Source: Flammeovirgaceae bacterium UBA7330
GTDB taxonomy: Bacteria > Bacteroidota > Bacteroidia > Cytophagales > Cyclobacteriaceae
Direction of reading: 5' to 3'
NCBI GenBank assembly: GCA_002471275.1
Contig: DKPQ01000010.1
Span: forward strand, 62,001-126,000
DNA: 64,000 nucleotides
A program made the translations under genes and the position numbers. The notes under the pieces were generated by a model. The model worked only from the letters and a program-made list of their open reading frames with translations, had not been told where the DNA came from and ran no database searches. Positions 18,970 through 28,387 of this stretch are shown here, piece by piece. How positions within the stretch are numbered: position 1 is the first letter of the stretch; each line of letters starts with the position of its first letter.

Positions 18970-21900
18970 ATGTACAAATTAATTGTTGGAAGTGGACTGC
19001 TGCTTGTTGCATCATTCATGGGTTGTAAAAATGAGCTTGATGCACCACGCGAAGGAGATAAGTTATTCACAATCGTACCTCAGGATTATTCCGGACTTCA
19101 ATTCGCGAATCCGGTGGAACAAAGACGTGAAAACAACCACATGATTAATTCCATGTTTATCTCCGGTGGTGGCGTAGGTGTTGGCGATATAAATAACGAT
19201 GGTTTGCAGGATGTCTTTTTTACGGGAAACCAGACAAGAGACCGGTTGTTTTTGAATAAGGGGAATTTGCAATTTGAAGATATTAGTGACAAGGCCGGTA
19301 TTACGAAAGATGACCTGTGGTCGTCAGGAGTAACCATGGCTGATGTTGACAACGATGGGGATCAGGATATTTATGTTTGTAGGAATGTCTACCTCGAGGA
19401 GGACAAGAGTGCCAATCAACTTTACATCAATAATGGAGACTTAACATTCACGGAAAAGGCTGAGGAGTTTGGGTTGGCTGATAAAGGTTTCTCAGTTCAG
19501 GCCGTGTTTTTTGACTTTGATAAAGACGGTCTTCTGGATGTATATTTAGTGAACCAGCCTCCAAGTATTCCTGGCAGAGGAAATAAACTTGAATTTGCCC
19601 AGTTTTCCGATATTAAGTTCAGCGATCGCTTATATAGAAATCTGGGTGATGGCCGGTTTGTTGATCATACAATTGAGGGAAAAATCAGAAACTTTGGATA
19701 TGGACTATCTGCAACTGTTGGTGATCTAAACAATGACAGTTGGCCGGATATCTATGTCACCAATGATTTTGATGTCCCGGATCACGTCTATATCAATCAG
19801 CAAGATGGAACATTTGAGGATGTTGCATTAAAGGCCACAAAACATGTATCTAACTTCAGCATGGGTAGTGACATAGCCGACTACGATAACGATGGCAACC
19901 TTGATGTCATGGTTGTGGACATGATGGCTGAAGACCATAAAAGGATCAAGACTACCATGGGAAGTATGTCGCCAGAAGATTTTTGGAAACAGGTGAGAGA
20001 CGGGAAACATTACCAGTACATGTTCAATACCTTACAAAGAAACAATGGAAATGGTACTTTCAGTGAATTAGGTCAGTTAGGAGGTGTGACAAATACCGAT
20101 TGGAGCTGGGCTCCGTTATTTGCTGATTTTGACAATGATGGTTACAAGGATTTGTTTGTAACAAACGGAGTAAAAAGCAATAATTTCTATAGTGACCTAT
20201 CAAGCATTTATGATAAAAAAGTTGACAGCCTCAATCAGGTTGCAAGAAAAAGAGGTGTCGATCCTAAAACTATCATTGATGTCATGGATTTTGTTGGCCT
20301 GGCGCCGACAGACAAGCTTCCCAACTACATTTTCAAAAACAACGGGGATCTCACTTTTACAAAGAAAACAAAGGATTGGGGGATGGATATGCTAACACTT
20401 TCTAATGGTGCCGCATATGCCGATTTTGATCTGGATGGTGACCTGGATCTGGTCATTAACAACATAGATGATAATGCACATCTCTATAGAAACAACACTG
20501 TGGATCAGCATCTCGGAAATTTTGTACGTTTTAAGCTGTCTTCAAAGGACAATAGAAGTGTATACGGGACCAAGATCAGTATCTATAAAGAAAAGAAATT
20601 ATGGCAGGTAAATGAAATCACCAACGCCAGAGGGTTTATGTCGAAGAGTGAAGAAATCGTTCACTTTGGTGTGGGCGCTAGTAATGTTGTAGAAAAAGTA
20701 ATAATAGATTGGAATGACTCTACCAGGTCTATGCTACAGAGTGTAGCTGTAAATCAAACACACGAGATTGTGAAGCAGGAGGTTGAAAAAACCACTCCTG
20801 AGATGAACATGGCCAAAGAAACATTGTTTAAGGAGGTGGCACAATCGCTTGGATTATCGGGCATATTCCATAGAGAAAATGATTATGATGATTATGCGAA
20901 AGAAGTTCTATTACCACATAAGATGTCACAATTTGGACCTTCCATTGCTGTTGGGGATGTAAACGGAGATGGAATGGAAGACTTCTTCATGGGAGGTGCA
21001 GCCGGTTTTTCCGGAACGCTCTTTATTCAGAAAAAAAATGGCATGTTTGATAGAATTGCAGAAGGTGCGTGGACCCTGGACAAAATGAGCGAAGACATGG
21101 GAGTAGCTTTGGTTGACCTGGATGGTGATAAGGATCTCGACTTATTTATAGTTAGTGGGGGAAATGAGTTTGAACCGAATGATCCTGCCCTGAGAGATAG
21201 ATTATATTTGAATAATGGCCGCGGTGAATTTACCCGTGATCCGAAAATTTTCCCTGAGTATTTGAGCAGTGGTTCGTGTGTTATTCCCAATGACTTTGAT
21301 AAAGATGGGGATCTTGATTTGTTTGTAGGCGGTAGGCTTACACCCGGGAAATATCCTAACCCAGCAAACAGCTACTTACTTGAAAATAGAGGTGGTAAAC
21401 TTATTGATATCACAAAGGAGAGAGCAGCCGGACTTAGCCAACTGGGCATGGTCACATCTGCAACCTGGATGGACTATAACAATGATGGGCTCGATGATCT
21501 ATTGGTAGTGGGCGAATGGATGCCTGTAACCGTGTTTACCCAAACATCCCAGGGGAATTTTGAGAAAGGTTTATTAGATGGCTTGAATGAAAGCGAAGGG
21601 TGGTATTATTCCATCAAGGCCGATGACATGGATGGCGATGGTGATCAGGATTTGATTGTCGGTAACCTGGGACTAAACTATAAGTACAAGGCCTCTGTAG
21701 ATGAACCTTTTGAGGTCTACAGCTATGATTTCGATGGAAACGGCAGCTTGGATATTGTATTAAGTTACTATGAACACGGTGAGGCCTTCCCTGTACGTGG
21801 TAAGTCATGCTCCTCCCAGCAAATCCCATCCATTGGCGAGAAATTTGATACCTACGAGAAGTTCGGTAATTCAGACCTTTTTGATATATATGGTCCTTCG

Positions 21901-22335
21901 CTTGACGATGCCATGAACCTACAAGCGAAAACCTTTGCATCAGCGTATATTGAGAATCTGGGCGATGGTAGTTTTAAATGGAAGACATTGCCGTCACTCG
22001 CTCAGTCGTCATCCGTCAACAGTATATTGACAGGTGATTATAATGGAGATGGTCATAAAGATCTCTTGATTTCAGGTAATCTCTATCAGTCCGAAATTGA
22101 GACTCCTCGTAATGATGCAGGGACAGGACTACTGCTCATGGGTGATGGGAAGGGTAATTTTAACGCTGTTTCTGTTGAGGAAAGTGGCTTTTTTGCACCC
22201 TTTGATGCAAAAGACATGAAATCTATCAGTGTAGGACAAAGGGAAGTGATCCTAGTGGCCAACAACAGCTATTATTTACAAGCCATTGAATTCACACCCA
22301 TTGTATCAAAAGACATATCAATCTCTGCCCTTTAG
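18970..22335 (+). CDS. FG-GAP/VCBS repeat lipoprotein with ASPIC/UnbV domain
   Basis: The product of about 1121 residues has a lipobox (SFMGC) and then FG-GAP blades with repeated D-x-N-x-D-G motifs (DINNDGLQD, DVDNDGDQD, DFDKDGLLD). An ASPIC/UnbV domain lies near residues 530-600, and a second propeller set follows it. It is co-linear with the protein at 288-3593 (shared TNTDWSWAPLFADFDNDG block). ATG 18970 is preferred to TTG 18958 because it gives a compact lipoprotein signal. It probably displays a large propeller at the cell surface next to SusCD. Biochemical role unknown. The next FG-GAP gene follows after 11 bases. Confidence 0.88.
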   Translation: MYKLIVGSGLLLVASFMGCKNELDAPREGDKLFTIVPQDYSGLQFANPVEQRRENNHMINSMFISGGGVGVGDINNDGLQDVFFTGNQTRDRLFLNKGNLQFEDISDKAGITKDDLWSSGVTMADVDNDGDQDIYVCRNVYLEEDKSANQLYINNGDLTFTEKAEEFGLADKGFSVQAVFFDFDKDGLLDVYLVNQPPSIPGRGNKLEFAQFSDIKFSDRLYRNLGDGRFVDHTIEGKIRNFGYGLSATVGDLNNDSWPDIYVTNDFDVPDHVYINQQDGTFEDVALKATKHVSNFSMGSDIADYDNDGNLDVMVVDMMAEDHKRIKTTMGSMSPEDFWKQVRDGKHYQYMFNTLQRNNGNGTFSELGQLGGVTNTDWSWAPLFADFDNDGYKDLFVTNGVKSNNFYSDLSSIYDKKVDSLNQVARKRGVDPKTIIDVMDFVGLAPTDKLPNYIFKNNGDLTFTKKTKDWGMDMLTLSNGAAYADFDLDGDLDLVINNIDDNAHLYRNNTVDQHLGNFVRFKLSSKDNRSVYGTKISIYKEKKLWQVNEITNARGFMSKSEEIVHFGVGASNVVEKVIIDWNDSTRSMLQSVAVNQTHEIVKQEVEKTTPEMNMAKETLFKEVAQSLGLSGIFHRENDYDDYAKEVLLPHKMSQFGPSIAVGDVNGDGMEDFFMGGAAGFSGTLFIQKKNGMFDRIAEGAWTLDKMSEDMGVALVDLDGDKDLDLFIVSGGNEFEPNDPALRDRLYLNNGRGEFTRDPKIFPEYLSSGSCVIPNDFDKDGDLDLFVGGRLTPGKYPNPANSYLLENRGGKLIDITKERAAGLSQLGMVTSATWMDYNNDGLDDLLVVGEWMPVTVFTQTSQGNFEKGLLDGLNESEGWYYSIKADDMDGDGDQDLIVGNLGLNYKYKASVDEPFEVYSYDFDGNGSLDIVLSYYEHGEAFPVRGKSCSSQQIPSIGEKFDTYEKFGNSDLFDIYGPSLDDAMNLQAKTFASAYIENLGDGSFKWKTLPSLAQSSSVNSILTGDYNGDGHKDLLISGNLYQSEIETPRNDAGTGLLLMGDGKGNFNAVSVEESGFFAPFDAKDMKSISVGQREVILVANNSYYLQAIEFTPIVSKDISISAL

Positions 22336-22346
22336 AATTTTCTCAA

Positions 22347-24614
22347 ATGAGAATACTTTTTTACTCACTTTATATTTCAATCTGTTTACTTTTTGGATGT
22401 ACTCAGTCAGCTGAACATATGCACTCTGCAGCAGTGGAAATCGAAGCCAAAGTAAAGCCTGACAAACAAACAAGAGATATGATCCAGAGGGTTGAGAAGG
22501 CTTATTCTAGTATTGACCCTGAGAATATACAATATATATTTAACCGGAAACGGGCAGAAAAGCTTAAAGAAAAGATGGATGAAATGGAGGTGGGAGCAGA
22601 GCGAAACCTCGTGGTCTATGAATATGGTGTATCATTACTGAGAGCAGGTGAGATTGAAAAAGCCATCGACGTCTTCCAAAGTTTTCATGATTTTTTTGAG
22701 GAAAGGATCGTGCCTGAAAGAGGTGAGATCCTGACCGAACTAAAAACACAGTTGGCTATTGCCTATCTCCGTAAGGGAGAAGTGGATAATTGTCTTATTA
22801 AGCATAATAATGAGTCTTGCATTATCCCAATCTCTGAAAAAGCGGAGCACATTGACACAGTAGGTTCTACAACAGCAATAAAATATTTGAATGAGCTGTT
22901 GGAAACAAATCCTTTTAATTTTGAAATTAGATATCTCCTGAATATTGCCTACATGACTTTGGGTAAATACCCGGATGGTGTTCCTGTAGAATTCCGTATT
23001 CCTGAGGAGTACTTTTTACAAAGTGAATTTCCTAGATTCCATGATGTGGCATCAGATCTGGGTGTGGATGTGAATGGTATGTCCGGTGGAATATGTATTG
23101 ATGACTTCAACAATGATGGTTATCTTGACATGGTTGTCTCTGCATGGGGCTATCAAGATCAGATCAGGTATTTTGAAAATGATGGAAGTGGTGGGTTCAA
23201 GGATATGACAGCTTATTCCGGGCTGGTTGGGGTGACCGGAGGGTTAAATCTTAAGCATGCGGATTTTAATAATGATGGTTATATTGATTTTATCATATTG
23301 AGAGGAGCGTGGCTGGAAAATTATGGAAAAATCCCCAATTCCCTCATTAGAAATAATGGAGATGGTACGTTTACTGACGTCACTATTGAGACTGGAATTT
23401 ATTCAGAGCATCCAACACAGACAGCCGTGTGGGCAGATTTTAATTTGGATGGCTGGGTAGATATTTTTATAGGTAACGAATCAACACCAAACGGGGAAAA
23501 CCAATGTGAGTTATTCATTAACAACTCGGGTAAGTCGTTTACAGATGTTGCTTTAGCGGCAGGCATTTCCGAAACCGGTTTTTTCAAAGGCGTGGCCTCT
23601 GGAGATATCAACAATGATGGGTATGAGGATATTTATCTGTCGAATTTCAGTGGGGAAAATGTGCTCTATATTAATTCATCCAGTGATAATGACCTGGCTT
23701 TTAAAAAGGCCGGTAACGAGCTTGGTCTGAGCGAGCCAATACAAAGTTTTTCCACCTGGATATTTGACTTTAACAATGATGGATTTGAAGATATATTCGT
23801 CTCGGGGTACTCTTCTGATCTCACGTCTCCACCAAACATGTTGATGGCGAATATATTTGTTCCTCACGATGATGGGCTGAAGGTAAGACGCCCCAAACTT
23901 TATAAAAACAACGGTGATGGTACGTTTACAGACGTGGCATATGACCTGGGACTAACAGAACCTGTAACAACGATGGGTTGTAATTTTGGAGACCTTGACA
24001 ACGATGGTTTTCTTGATTTTTACCTGGCTACCGGCGACCCTAGCTTTCTTTCAATAGTCCCCAATAAAATGTACAGAAATGATAGAGGGGAAAAATTCGA
24101 AGATATAACTTTCAGTGGCGGCTTCGGACATATTCAGAAAGGGCATGCGGTTGGGTTTGGTGATCTGGATATGGATGGTGATCAGGACATTTATGCTGTG
24201 ATGGGAGGCGCATATGAAGGTGATACTTATCAAAACATCCTGTTCGAAAATCCTATTGGCAATGCCAATAATTGGATAAACATCTCATTGGAAGGCAAGA
24301 CGAGCAACCAATCAGCTATTGGAGCCAGAATTGTACTCACAATTGAGGAGGATGGCATGGAGAGAAAGGTATTTCATAGGGTAGGAACTGGTGCTAGTTT
24401 TGGAGGCAATAGTCTCCTGGCGGAGATTGGAATTGGTCAGGCAACTTCCATAAAAAAATTAGAGGTGTATTGGCCGACTAAAAACAGGAACATATCCAGT
24501 TTTCAGGATGTAAAGATCAACACCATAATCAAAATTGTAGAAGGGCAGAATCAGATTGAGGAATTGAAGCTGAAAAAGGTATCCTTTATGAAAGGACATC
24601 ATCACCACTTGTGA
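22347..24614 (+). CDS. Lipoprotein with TPR-like N-terminus, FG-GAP propeller and ASPIC domain
   Basis: The 755-residue product has a lipobox (LLFGC). A helical, TPR-like region covers about residues 40-210 (LRAGEIEKAIDVFQSF, TQLAIAYLRKGEVD). FG-GAP blades follow (DDFNNDGYLD, DFNLDGWVD, DLDNDGFLD), and an ASPIC/UnbV domain lies near residues 650-735 (SAIGARIVLTIEE, KLEVYWPTKN). The layout resembles CRTAC1-family proteins with helical repeats and differs from the two larger paralogues here. It ends in an unusual GHHHHL tail. It follows the 18970 gene after 11 bases and is almost certainly in the same transcript. Confidence 0.85.
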   Translation: MRILFYSLYISICLLFGCTQSAEHMHSAAVEIEAKVKPDKQTRDMIQRVEKAYSSIDPENIQYIFNRKRAEKLKEKMDEMEVGAERNLVVYEYGVSLLRAGEIEKAIDVFQSFHDFFEERIVPERGEILTELKTQLAIAYLRKGEVDNCLIKHNNESCIIPISEKAEHIDTVGSTTAIKYLNELLETNPFNFEIRYLLNIAYMTLGKYPDGVPVEFRIPEEYFLQSEFPRFHDVASDLGVDVNGMSGGICIDDFNNDGYLDMVVSAWGYQDQIRYFENDGSGGFKDMTAYSGLVGVTGGLNLKHADFNNDGYIDFIILRGAWLENYGKIPNSLIRNNGDGTFTDVTIETGIYSEHPTQTAVWADFNLDGWVDIFIGNESTPNGENQCELFINNSGKSFTDVALAAGISETGFFKGVASGDINNDGYEDIYLSNFSGENVLYINSSSDNDLAFKKAGNELGLSEPIQSFSTWIFDFNNDGFEDIFVSGYSSDLTSPPNMLMANIFVPHDDGLKVRRPKLYKNNGDGTFTDVAYDLGLTEPVTTMGCNFGDLDNDGFLDFYLATGDPSFLSIVPNKMYRNDRGEKFEDITFSGGFGHIQKGHAVGFGDLDMDGDQDIYAVMGGAYEGDTYQNILFENPIGNANNWINISLEGKTSNQSAIGARIVLTIEEDGMERKVFHRVGTGASFGGNSLLAEIGIGQATSIKKLEVYWPTKNRNISSFQDVKINTIIKIVEGQNQIEELKLKKVSFMKGHHHHL

Positions 24615-24841
24615 GATATTAATGATAGTGTAATGAAAGGCCCAGAATATTACCCAATACATATTGAAATGAAACTTGAGTATGAATGAATTGTGACATG
24701 CCTCGTTTGGATAAGGGCTAAATAGTTAATTGGCAAGGTCAGTGTGCCCACATTCACGTTAGAAGATGACCCTTTTATCTTGGTCGATCAACCAGGATAG
24801 ACAGGTCCATCGTCGACCACAGACATCAAAAAAATATAGAT

Positions 24842-25849
24842 ATGAATCGGAAAGAGTTTATTGAGAAAGGACTTGTGGCTAGTGCAATGCTGGGTCCGAC
24901 AGCTGCCATGAGTGGCGTATCTACTACAAAAGGAGAAGGTAAACAGCATAAGAAAAAGGATGAAGATGAAATATTTATCGAACGTCCTATTTCCGGACGG
25001 CCACATGAGGGGAAGGTCCTTGCAGCTATTCAGCCTCACTGTGATGACATTGCCTTTTTTGCGGCCGGAACTGTGGCCAAACTGATTGATGAAGGATATA
25101 CCGGTTATATGATCCGAACTTCCAATGACGACGCAGCTGGTATGGGGTCAAGTATTGGTGAAAGGGTGTATAACAACGAAATTGGCACAGAAGCCTCAGC
25201 CAAAGCCTTGGGGCTGAAAAAGGTATATAACCTCGGATATCGCAATCACCGCATGGATGAATACAATATCCAGGAGATCAAGGGAAGATTGATCTTTCTG
25301 TTTAGACTGTTGAAGGTCGATACAATTGTTTGTTATGATCCATATGGAGCCTATGAAGAAAACCCGGATCACTACATCACTGCCCGGGCAGTAGAAGCAG
25401 CTTCATGGATGGCAGGAATGGGTACAGATTATCCGGAACAACTGGAAGCTGTGGATCGACATGGGGTATCTGAAAAATACTATTTTGCCAGGGGTCCCCA
25501 GCTTGTCAACAGGGTGGTGGATATCTCTAACTACATCGATAAAAAAGTAGAGGCTAACACTGCCAATATTTACCAGGGTCCCGGAGTGTCAGGGGCCGCT
25601 TTGAGGAAGCGACTGGCTGACCAGGGAAAGAAACTTCCCATCCTAGGTGATACTGATGAATCAGCTAACAGCGCATATATTAAACACTTCATGCTGGACA
25701 TGGATTCGGAGGCTATCCGGGGAGTTCCCTCTGATAAGGAAATCGGGGAAAAATATGGATTGGGATGGGGTGAACGATTTCACTATATAGGTCCAAAAGA
25801 ATCCATTCAGAGTGATTATATAAATGAGAACGTCGTGAAAAATCGATGA
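24842..25849 (+). CDS. Exported PIG-L family (LmbE-like) deacetylase
   Basis: This 335-residue metal-dependent N-deacetylase has the signature PHCDD (His66, Asp68, Asp69) and the downstream ENPDHYITARA block, equivalent to HPDH of the family. Relatives remove acetyl groups from GlcNAc-type sugars or related conjugates. The N-terminus MNRKEFIEKGLVASAMLG has the form of a twin-arginine signal with RK instead of RR, so export is likely but not certain. Upstream 24615-24841 holds no gene I can support. It lies between the FG-GAP genes and the LacI regulator and probably belongs to the same nutrient locus. Confidence 0.85.
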   Translation: MNRKEFIEKGLVASAMLGPTAAMSGVSTTKGEGKQHKKKDEDEIFIERPISGRPHEGKVLAAIQPHCDDIAFFAAGTVAKLIDEGYTGYMIRTSNDDAAGMGSSIGERVYNNEIGTEASAKALGLKKVYNLGYRNHRMDEYNIQEIKGRLIFLFRLLKVDTIVCYDPYGAYEENPDHYITARAVEAASWMAGMGTDYPEQLEAVDRHGVSEKYYFARGPQLVNRVVDISNYIDKKVEANTANIYQGPGVSGAALRKRLADQGKKLPILGDTDESANSAYIKHFMLDMDSEAIRGVPSDKEIGEKYGLGWGERFHYIGPKESIQSDYINENVVKNR

Positions 25850-25900
25850 GCTAATATTTTTTTGTGTAGCACAATGATTTTACAATCATATTTTGCATAT

Positions 25901-25919
25901 AATCAATTGTGTGTTGATT
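25901..25919. promoter_or_regulatory. Inverted repeat, possible operator
   Basis: AATCAA (25901-25906) and TTGATT (25914-25919) are perfect 6-base arms around a 7-base centre, in the AT-rich gap before the LacI-family gene. LacI-type regulators bind palindromes of about this size, but most known sites have a central CG, which is lacking here. Confidence 0.25.
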
Positions 25920-26013
25920 TATTATATATAACTGTTTATGATTAATTTCATTTCATACAACAAGTTAGATTATTTAATTAAAATCAAACTATCTTAGGGT
26001 TTTGTTTATACGT

Positions 26014-26026
26014 ACAATTAAATTGT
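26014..26026. promoter_or_regulatory. Short palindrome before the LacI-family start
   Basis: ACAAT-TAA-ATTGT at 26014-26026 lies 32 bases upstream of the TTG start at 26058. It is a candidate autoregulatory site. AT-rich DNA produces such palindromes by chance, so support is low. Confidence 0.22.
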
Positions 26027-26057
26027 GTGCGGAAACAATGATTAGCCAAATAATATT

Positions 26058-27122
26058 TTGAAACGGGAAGGAAACCTTAGAATCAAAGACATTGCCAGGC
26101 TCGCAGGGGTATCTGAAGGGACCGTAGACCGTGTGCTCCACAATCGTGGGAATGTTTCAGACTCCTCCTATGCGAAAGTTAACGAGGTGCTCAATAAGAT
26201 CAATTACAAGCCAAATCTAATTGCAAGATCCCTGGGTAGAGGGCTAAAAAAGAAAGTAGCAGTTTTGATTATTGAACCAAAGGACGATCCTTATTGGAAC
26301 GCAGCGTATACTGGTATTATTCAGGCAAAAGACGAGTGGCAGCAGTATGGAGTGACCATAGACACCTATTTCTATCTGCATGATGGAGAAGCTTCGATTG
26401 AGAATGTGGTCAGGAGGATCATAACCAGCAATCCCGATGGTGTGGTTCTGGCTCCACTATTTCATATCCAGGCACTTCATGCCGTAGAAGCACTGAAAGA
26501 AAATCAGATTCCCTATGTGCTTTTTAATGCCAATATACCGGAGTCCGAACCGCTGGGGTTTATAGGGCAGAATCTCTATCAAAGTGGGAAGCTTGCTGGC
26601 TTCCTTTGTAGCCTGGGACAACACCAGGATGATTGTTATGCCATTCTTAGCGTGGGTGAGGATACGAAGGAGTCTGTTTATCTTATGGAAAAAGAGCGGG
26701 GTTTTCGGGAATTCTACATGAGTAACTTTTCCCACCATGACATTAATAGCTATGTCTTGGAAATGGGGACTCCAGGGTTTTATGATTGTATTGAATACCT
26801 ACTCTCTGATAGAAAACTAAAAGGTATATATGTGACTACTTCCAATGCGACTCCTATGATAGCAGAAAAGATCTGTCATAGCAAAAGGCGAGACATCCGA
26901 CTCATCGGATATGACCTTCTCGAGGATAACCTAAAGTATTTGGAAGAGGGCATCATTAGTTTTTTAATTAGCCAAAACCCAAAAAAACAAGCATTTAGAG
27001 GGATAGGATACATGGTAAATTACCTGTTGTTCAATAAGGAAGTACCCCGATTAGACCTGTTCCCCTTAGAAATTATTACGCAACATAATGTAGATTCTTA
27101 TATCGATTCAACTGTCCATTAA
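26058..27122 (+). CDS. LacI-family transcriptional regulator
   Basis: The 354-residue product begins with a LacI-type helix-turn-helix (IKDIARLAGVSEGTVDRVLHNRG, roughly residues 8-31, quoted as two parts in the family: IKDIARLAGVSEGT and VDRVLHNRG). A hinge (NYKPNLIARSLGRG) and a periplasmic-binding-protein-like effector domain follow (AVLIIEPKDDPYWNAAY, VLAPLF, FIGQNLYQSG, IRLIGYDLL). The start is TTG at 26058; the upstream ATG is in another frame and meets a stop. The effector domain is of the sugar/inositol type. It precedes the amidohydrolase gene by 10 bases, so it likely controls, and is part of, the 26-32 kb operon. Confidence 0.9.
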   Translation: MKREGNLRIKDIARLAGVSEGTVDRVLHNRGNVSDSSYAKVNEVLNKINYKPNLIARSLGRGLKKKVAVLIIEPKDDPYWNAAYTGIIQAKDEWQQYGVTIDTYFYLHDGEASIENVVRRIITSNPDGVVLAPLFHIQALHAVEALKENQIPYVLFNANIPESEPLGFIGQNLYQSGKLAGFLCSLGQHQDDCYAILSVGEDTKESVYLMEKERGFREFYMSNFSHHDINSYVLEMGTPGFYDCIEYLLSDRKLKGIYVTTSNATPMIAEKICHSKRRDIRLIGYDLLEDNLKYLEEGIISFLISQNPKKQAFRGIGYMVNYLLFNKEVPRLDLFPLEIITQHNVDSYIDSTVH

Positions 27123-27132
27123 ACTATTAACT

Positions 27133-28380
27133 ATGAGAAATACGCTTACACTTTTCGGAGTATTCACAATTGTCTTATTGCTGGCATGTGGTGCCCTTGA
27201 GGCACAGCCCTTAGACCTGCTTATTACAAAGGGTCATGTCATTGATCCCAAAAACAATATCAACGGAGTGATGGATGTGGGGATCGTAGATGGTAAAATT
27301 GCTGAAGTATCTTCAAAAATTTCAAAGGGAGCAAAGAAAACCATCGATGCCTCTGGTTTGTATGTGGTCCCTGGTTTAATAGATATCCATGGCCACCATC
27401 ATTATGGTACTGAACCTGACCATTATTTGAGTAATGGTTACTCAGCCTTGCCGCCGGATGGGTTTACATTTCGATCAGGTGTAACCACAGTAGTGGATGC
27501 TGGTGGTGCAGGTTGGCAAAACTTTGGCCAATTTAAAGAACAAGCCATCGATAATTCCAGGACCCGGGTTCTGGCATTTCTAAATATTGTGGGAGCAGGT
27601 ATGCGAGGTGGAGCATATGAGCAAAATGCTGATGATATGGATCCTAAGCTTACAGCCATGGTAGCCAGAAGATATGCTGATTATGTAGTAGGGATTAAGT
27701 TAGCTCATTATTCTGGTAAAGAATGGGGGCCTACCGAGCTTGCCGTTGAGGCTGGTAAACTTGCGGATATCCCTGTGATGGTAGATTTTGGAGGGTCAGA
27801 GCCGCCATTGTCTTTGGAAACGCTCTTTTTGGAAAAACTTAGACCTGGAGACATTTTTACTCATTGTTTTGCCAATGTGAGTGGAAGGGAACCCATTGTG
27901 GAAAATGGAAAAGTCCGTCCTTTTGTAATCGAAGCACAGAAAAAAGGAATTATTTTCGACGTGGGTCATGGAGGAGGAAGTTTTCTCTATTCGCAGGCAG
28001 CTCCTGCACTGAAGCAGGGGTTTAAACCAAACTCTATCAGTACAGACCTTCACACGGGAAGCATGAACGGAGGCATGAAGGATCAGGCAAACGTGATGTC
28101 CAAGCTTTTAAATTTAGGAATGCCCCTGAATGAAGTCATTGCTGCATCTACCTGGAATCCTGCTCAAATTATCAAAAGAGAAGAACTGGGCAACTTATCT
28201 GTGGGATCAGGCGCAGATGTCGCGATCATAAAAGTAGAAAAAGGTGAGTTTGGTTTTGTAGATGTAAAAGGATTTAAGATGACCGGAGACCAAAAAATCG
28301 TGTGTGAAATGACCTTACGTGATGGAAATGTGGTTTGGGATTTGAATGGTCTTGGAGCTACTCCTTTCAGTGGTAAATGA
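27133..28380 (+). CDS. Exported amidohydrolase/deacetylase family metallohydrolase
   Basis: This 415-residue dihydroorotase-like amidohydrolase retains metal-site motifs. They are the H-x-H pair in IDIHGHHHYG, the lysine of VVGIKLAHYSG (probable carboxylated bridge), the His of FTHCFANVSG and VGHGGG, and the catalytic Asp of ISTDLHTGS. Relatives in the EF_0837/AHA_3915 group deacylate N-acyl amino acids or amino sugars and are often next to SelA-like PLP enzymes, as here. The first 25 residues are a signal: LLLACGALEAQP can be read as a lipobox (LLAC) or as a type-I cleavage site. Envelope location is therefore likely. Confidence 0.85.
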   Translation: MRNTLTLFGVFTIVLLLACGALEAQPLDLLITKGHVIDPKNNINGVMDVGIVDGKIAEVSSKISKGAKKTIDASGLYVVPGLIDIHGHHHYGTEPDHYLSNGYSALPPDGFTFRSGVTTVVDAGGAGWQNFGQFKEQAIDNSRTRVLAFLNIVGAGMRGGAYEQNADDMDPKLTAMVARRYADYVVGIKLAHYSGKEWGPTELAVEAGKLADIPVMVDFGGSEPPLSLETLFLEKLRPGDIFTHCFANVSGREPIVENGKVRPFVIEAQKKGIIFDVGHGGGSFLYSQAAPALKQGFKPNSISTDLHTGSMNGGMKDQANVMSKLLNLGMPLNEVIAASTWNPAQIIKREELGNLSVGSGADVAIIKVEKGEFGFVDVKGFKMTGDQKIVCEMTLRDGNVVWDLNGLGATPFSGK

Positions 28381-28387
28381 TTAACAA

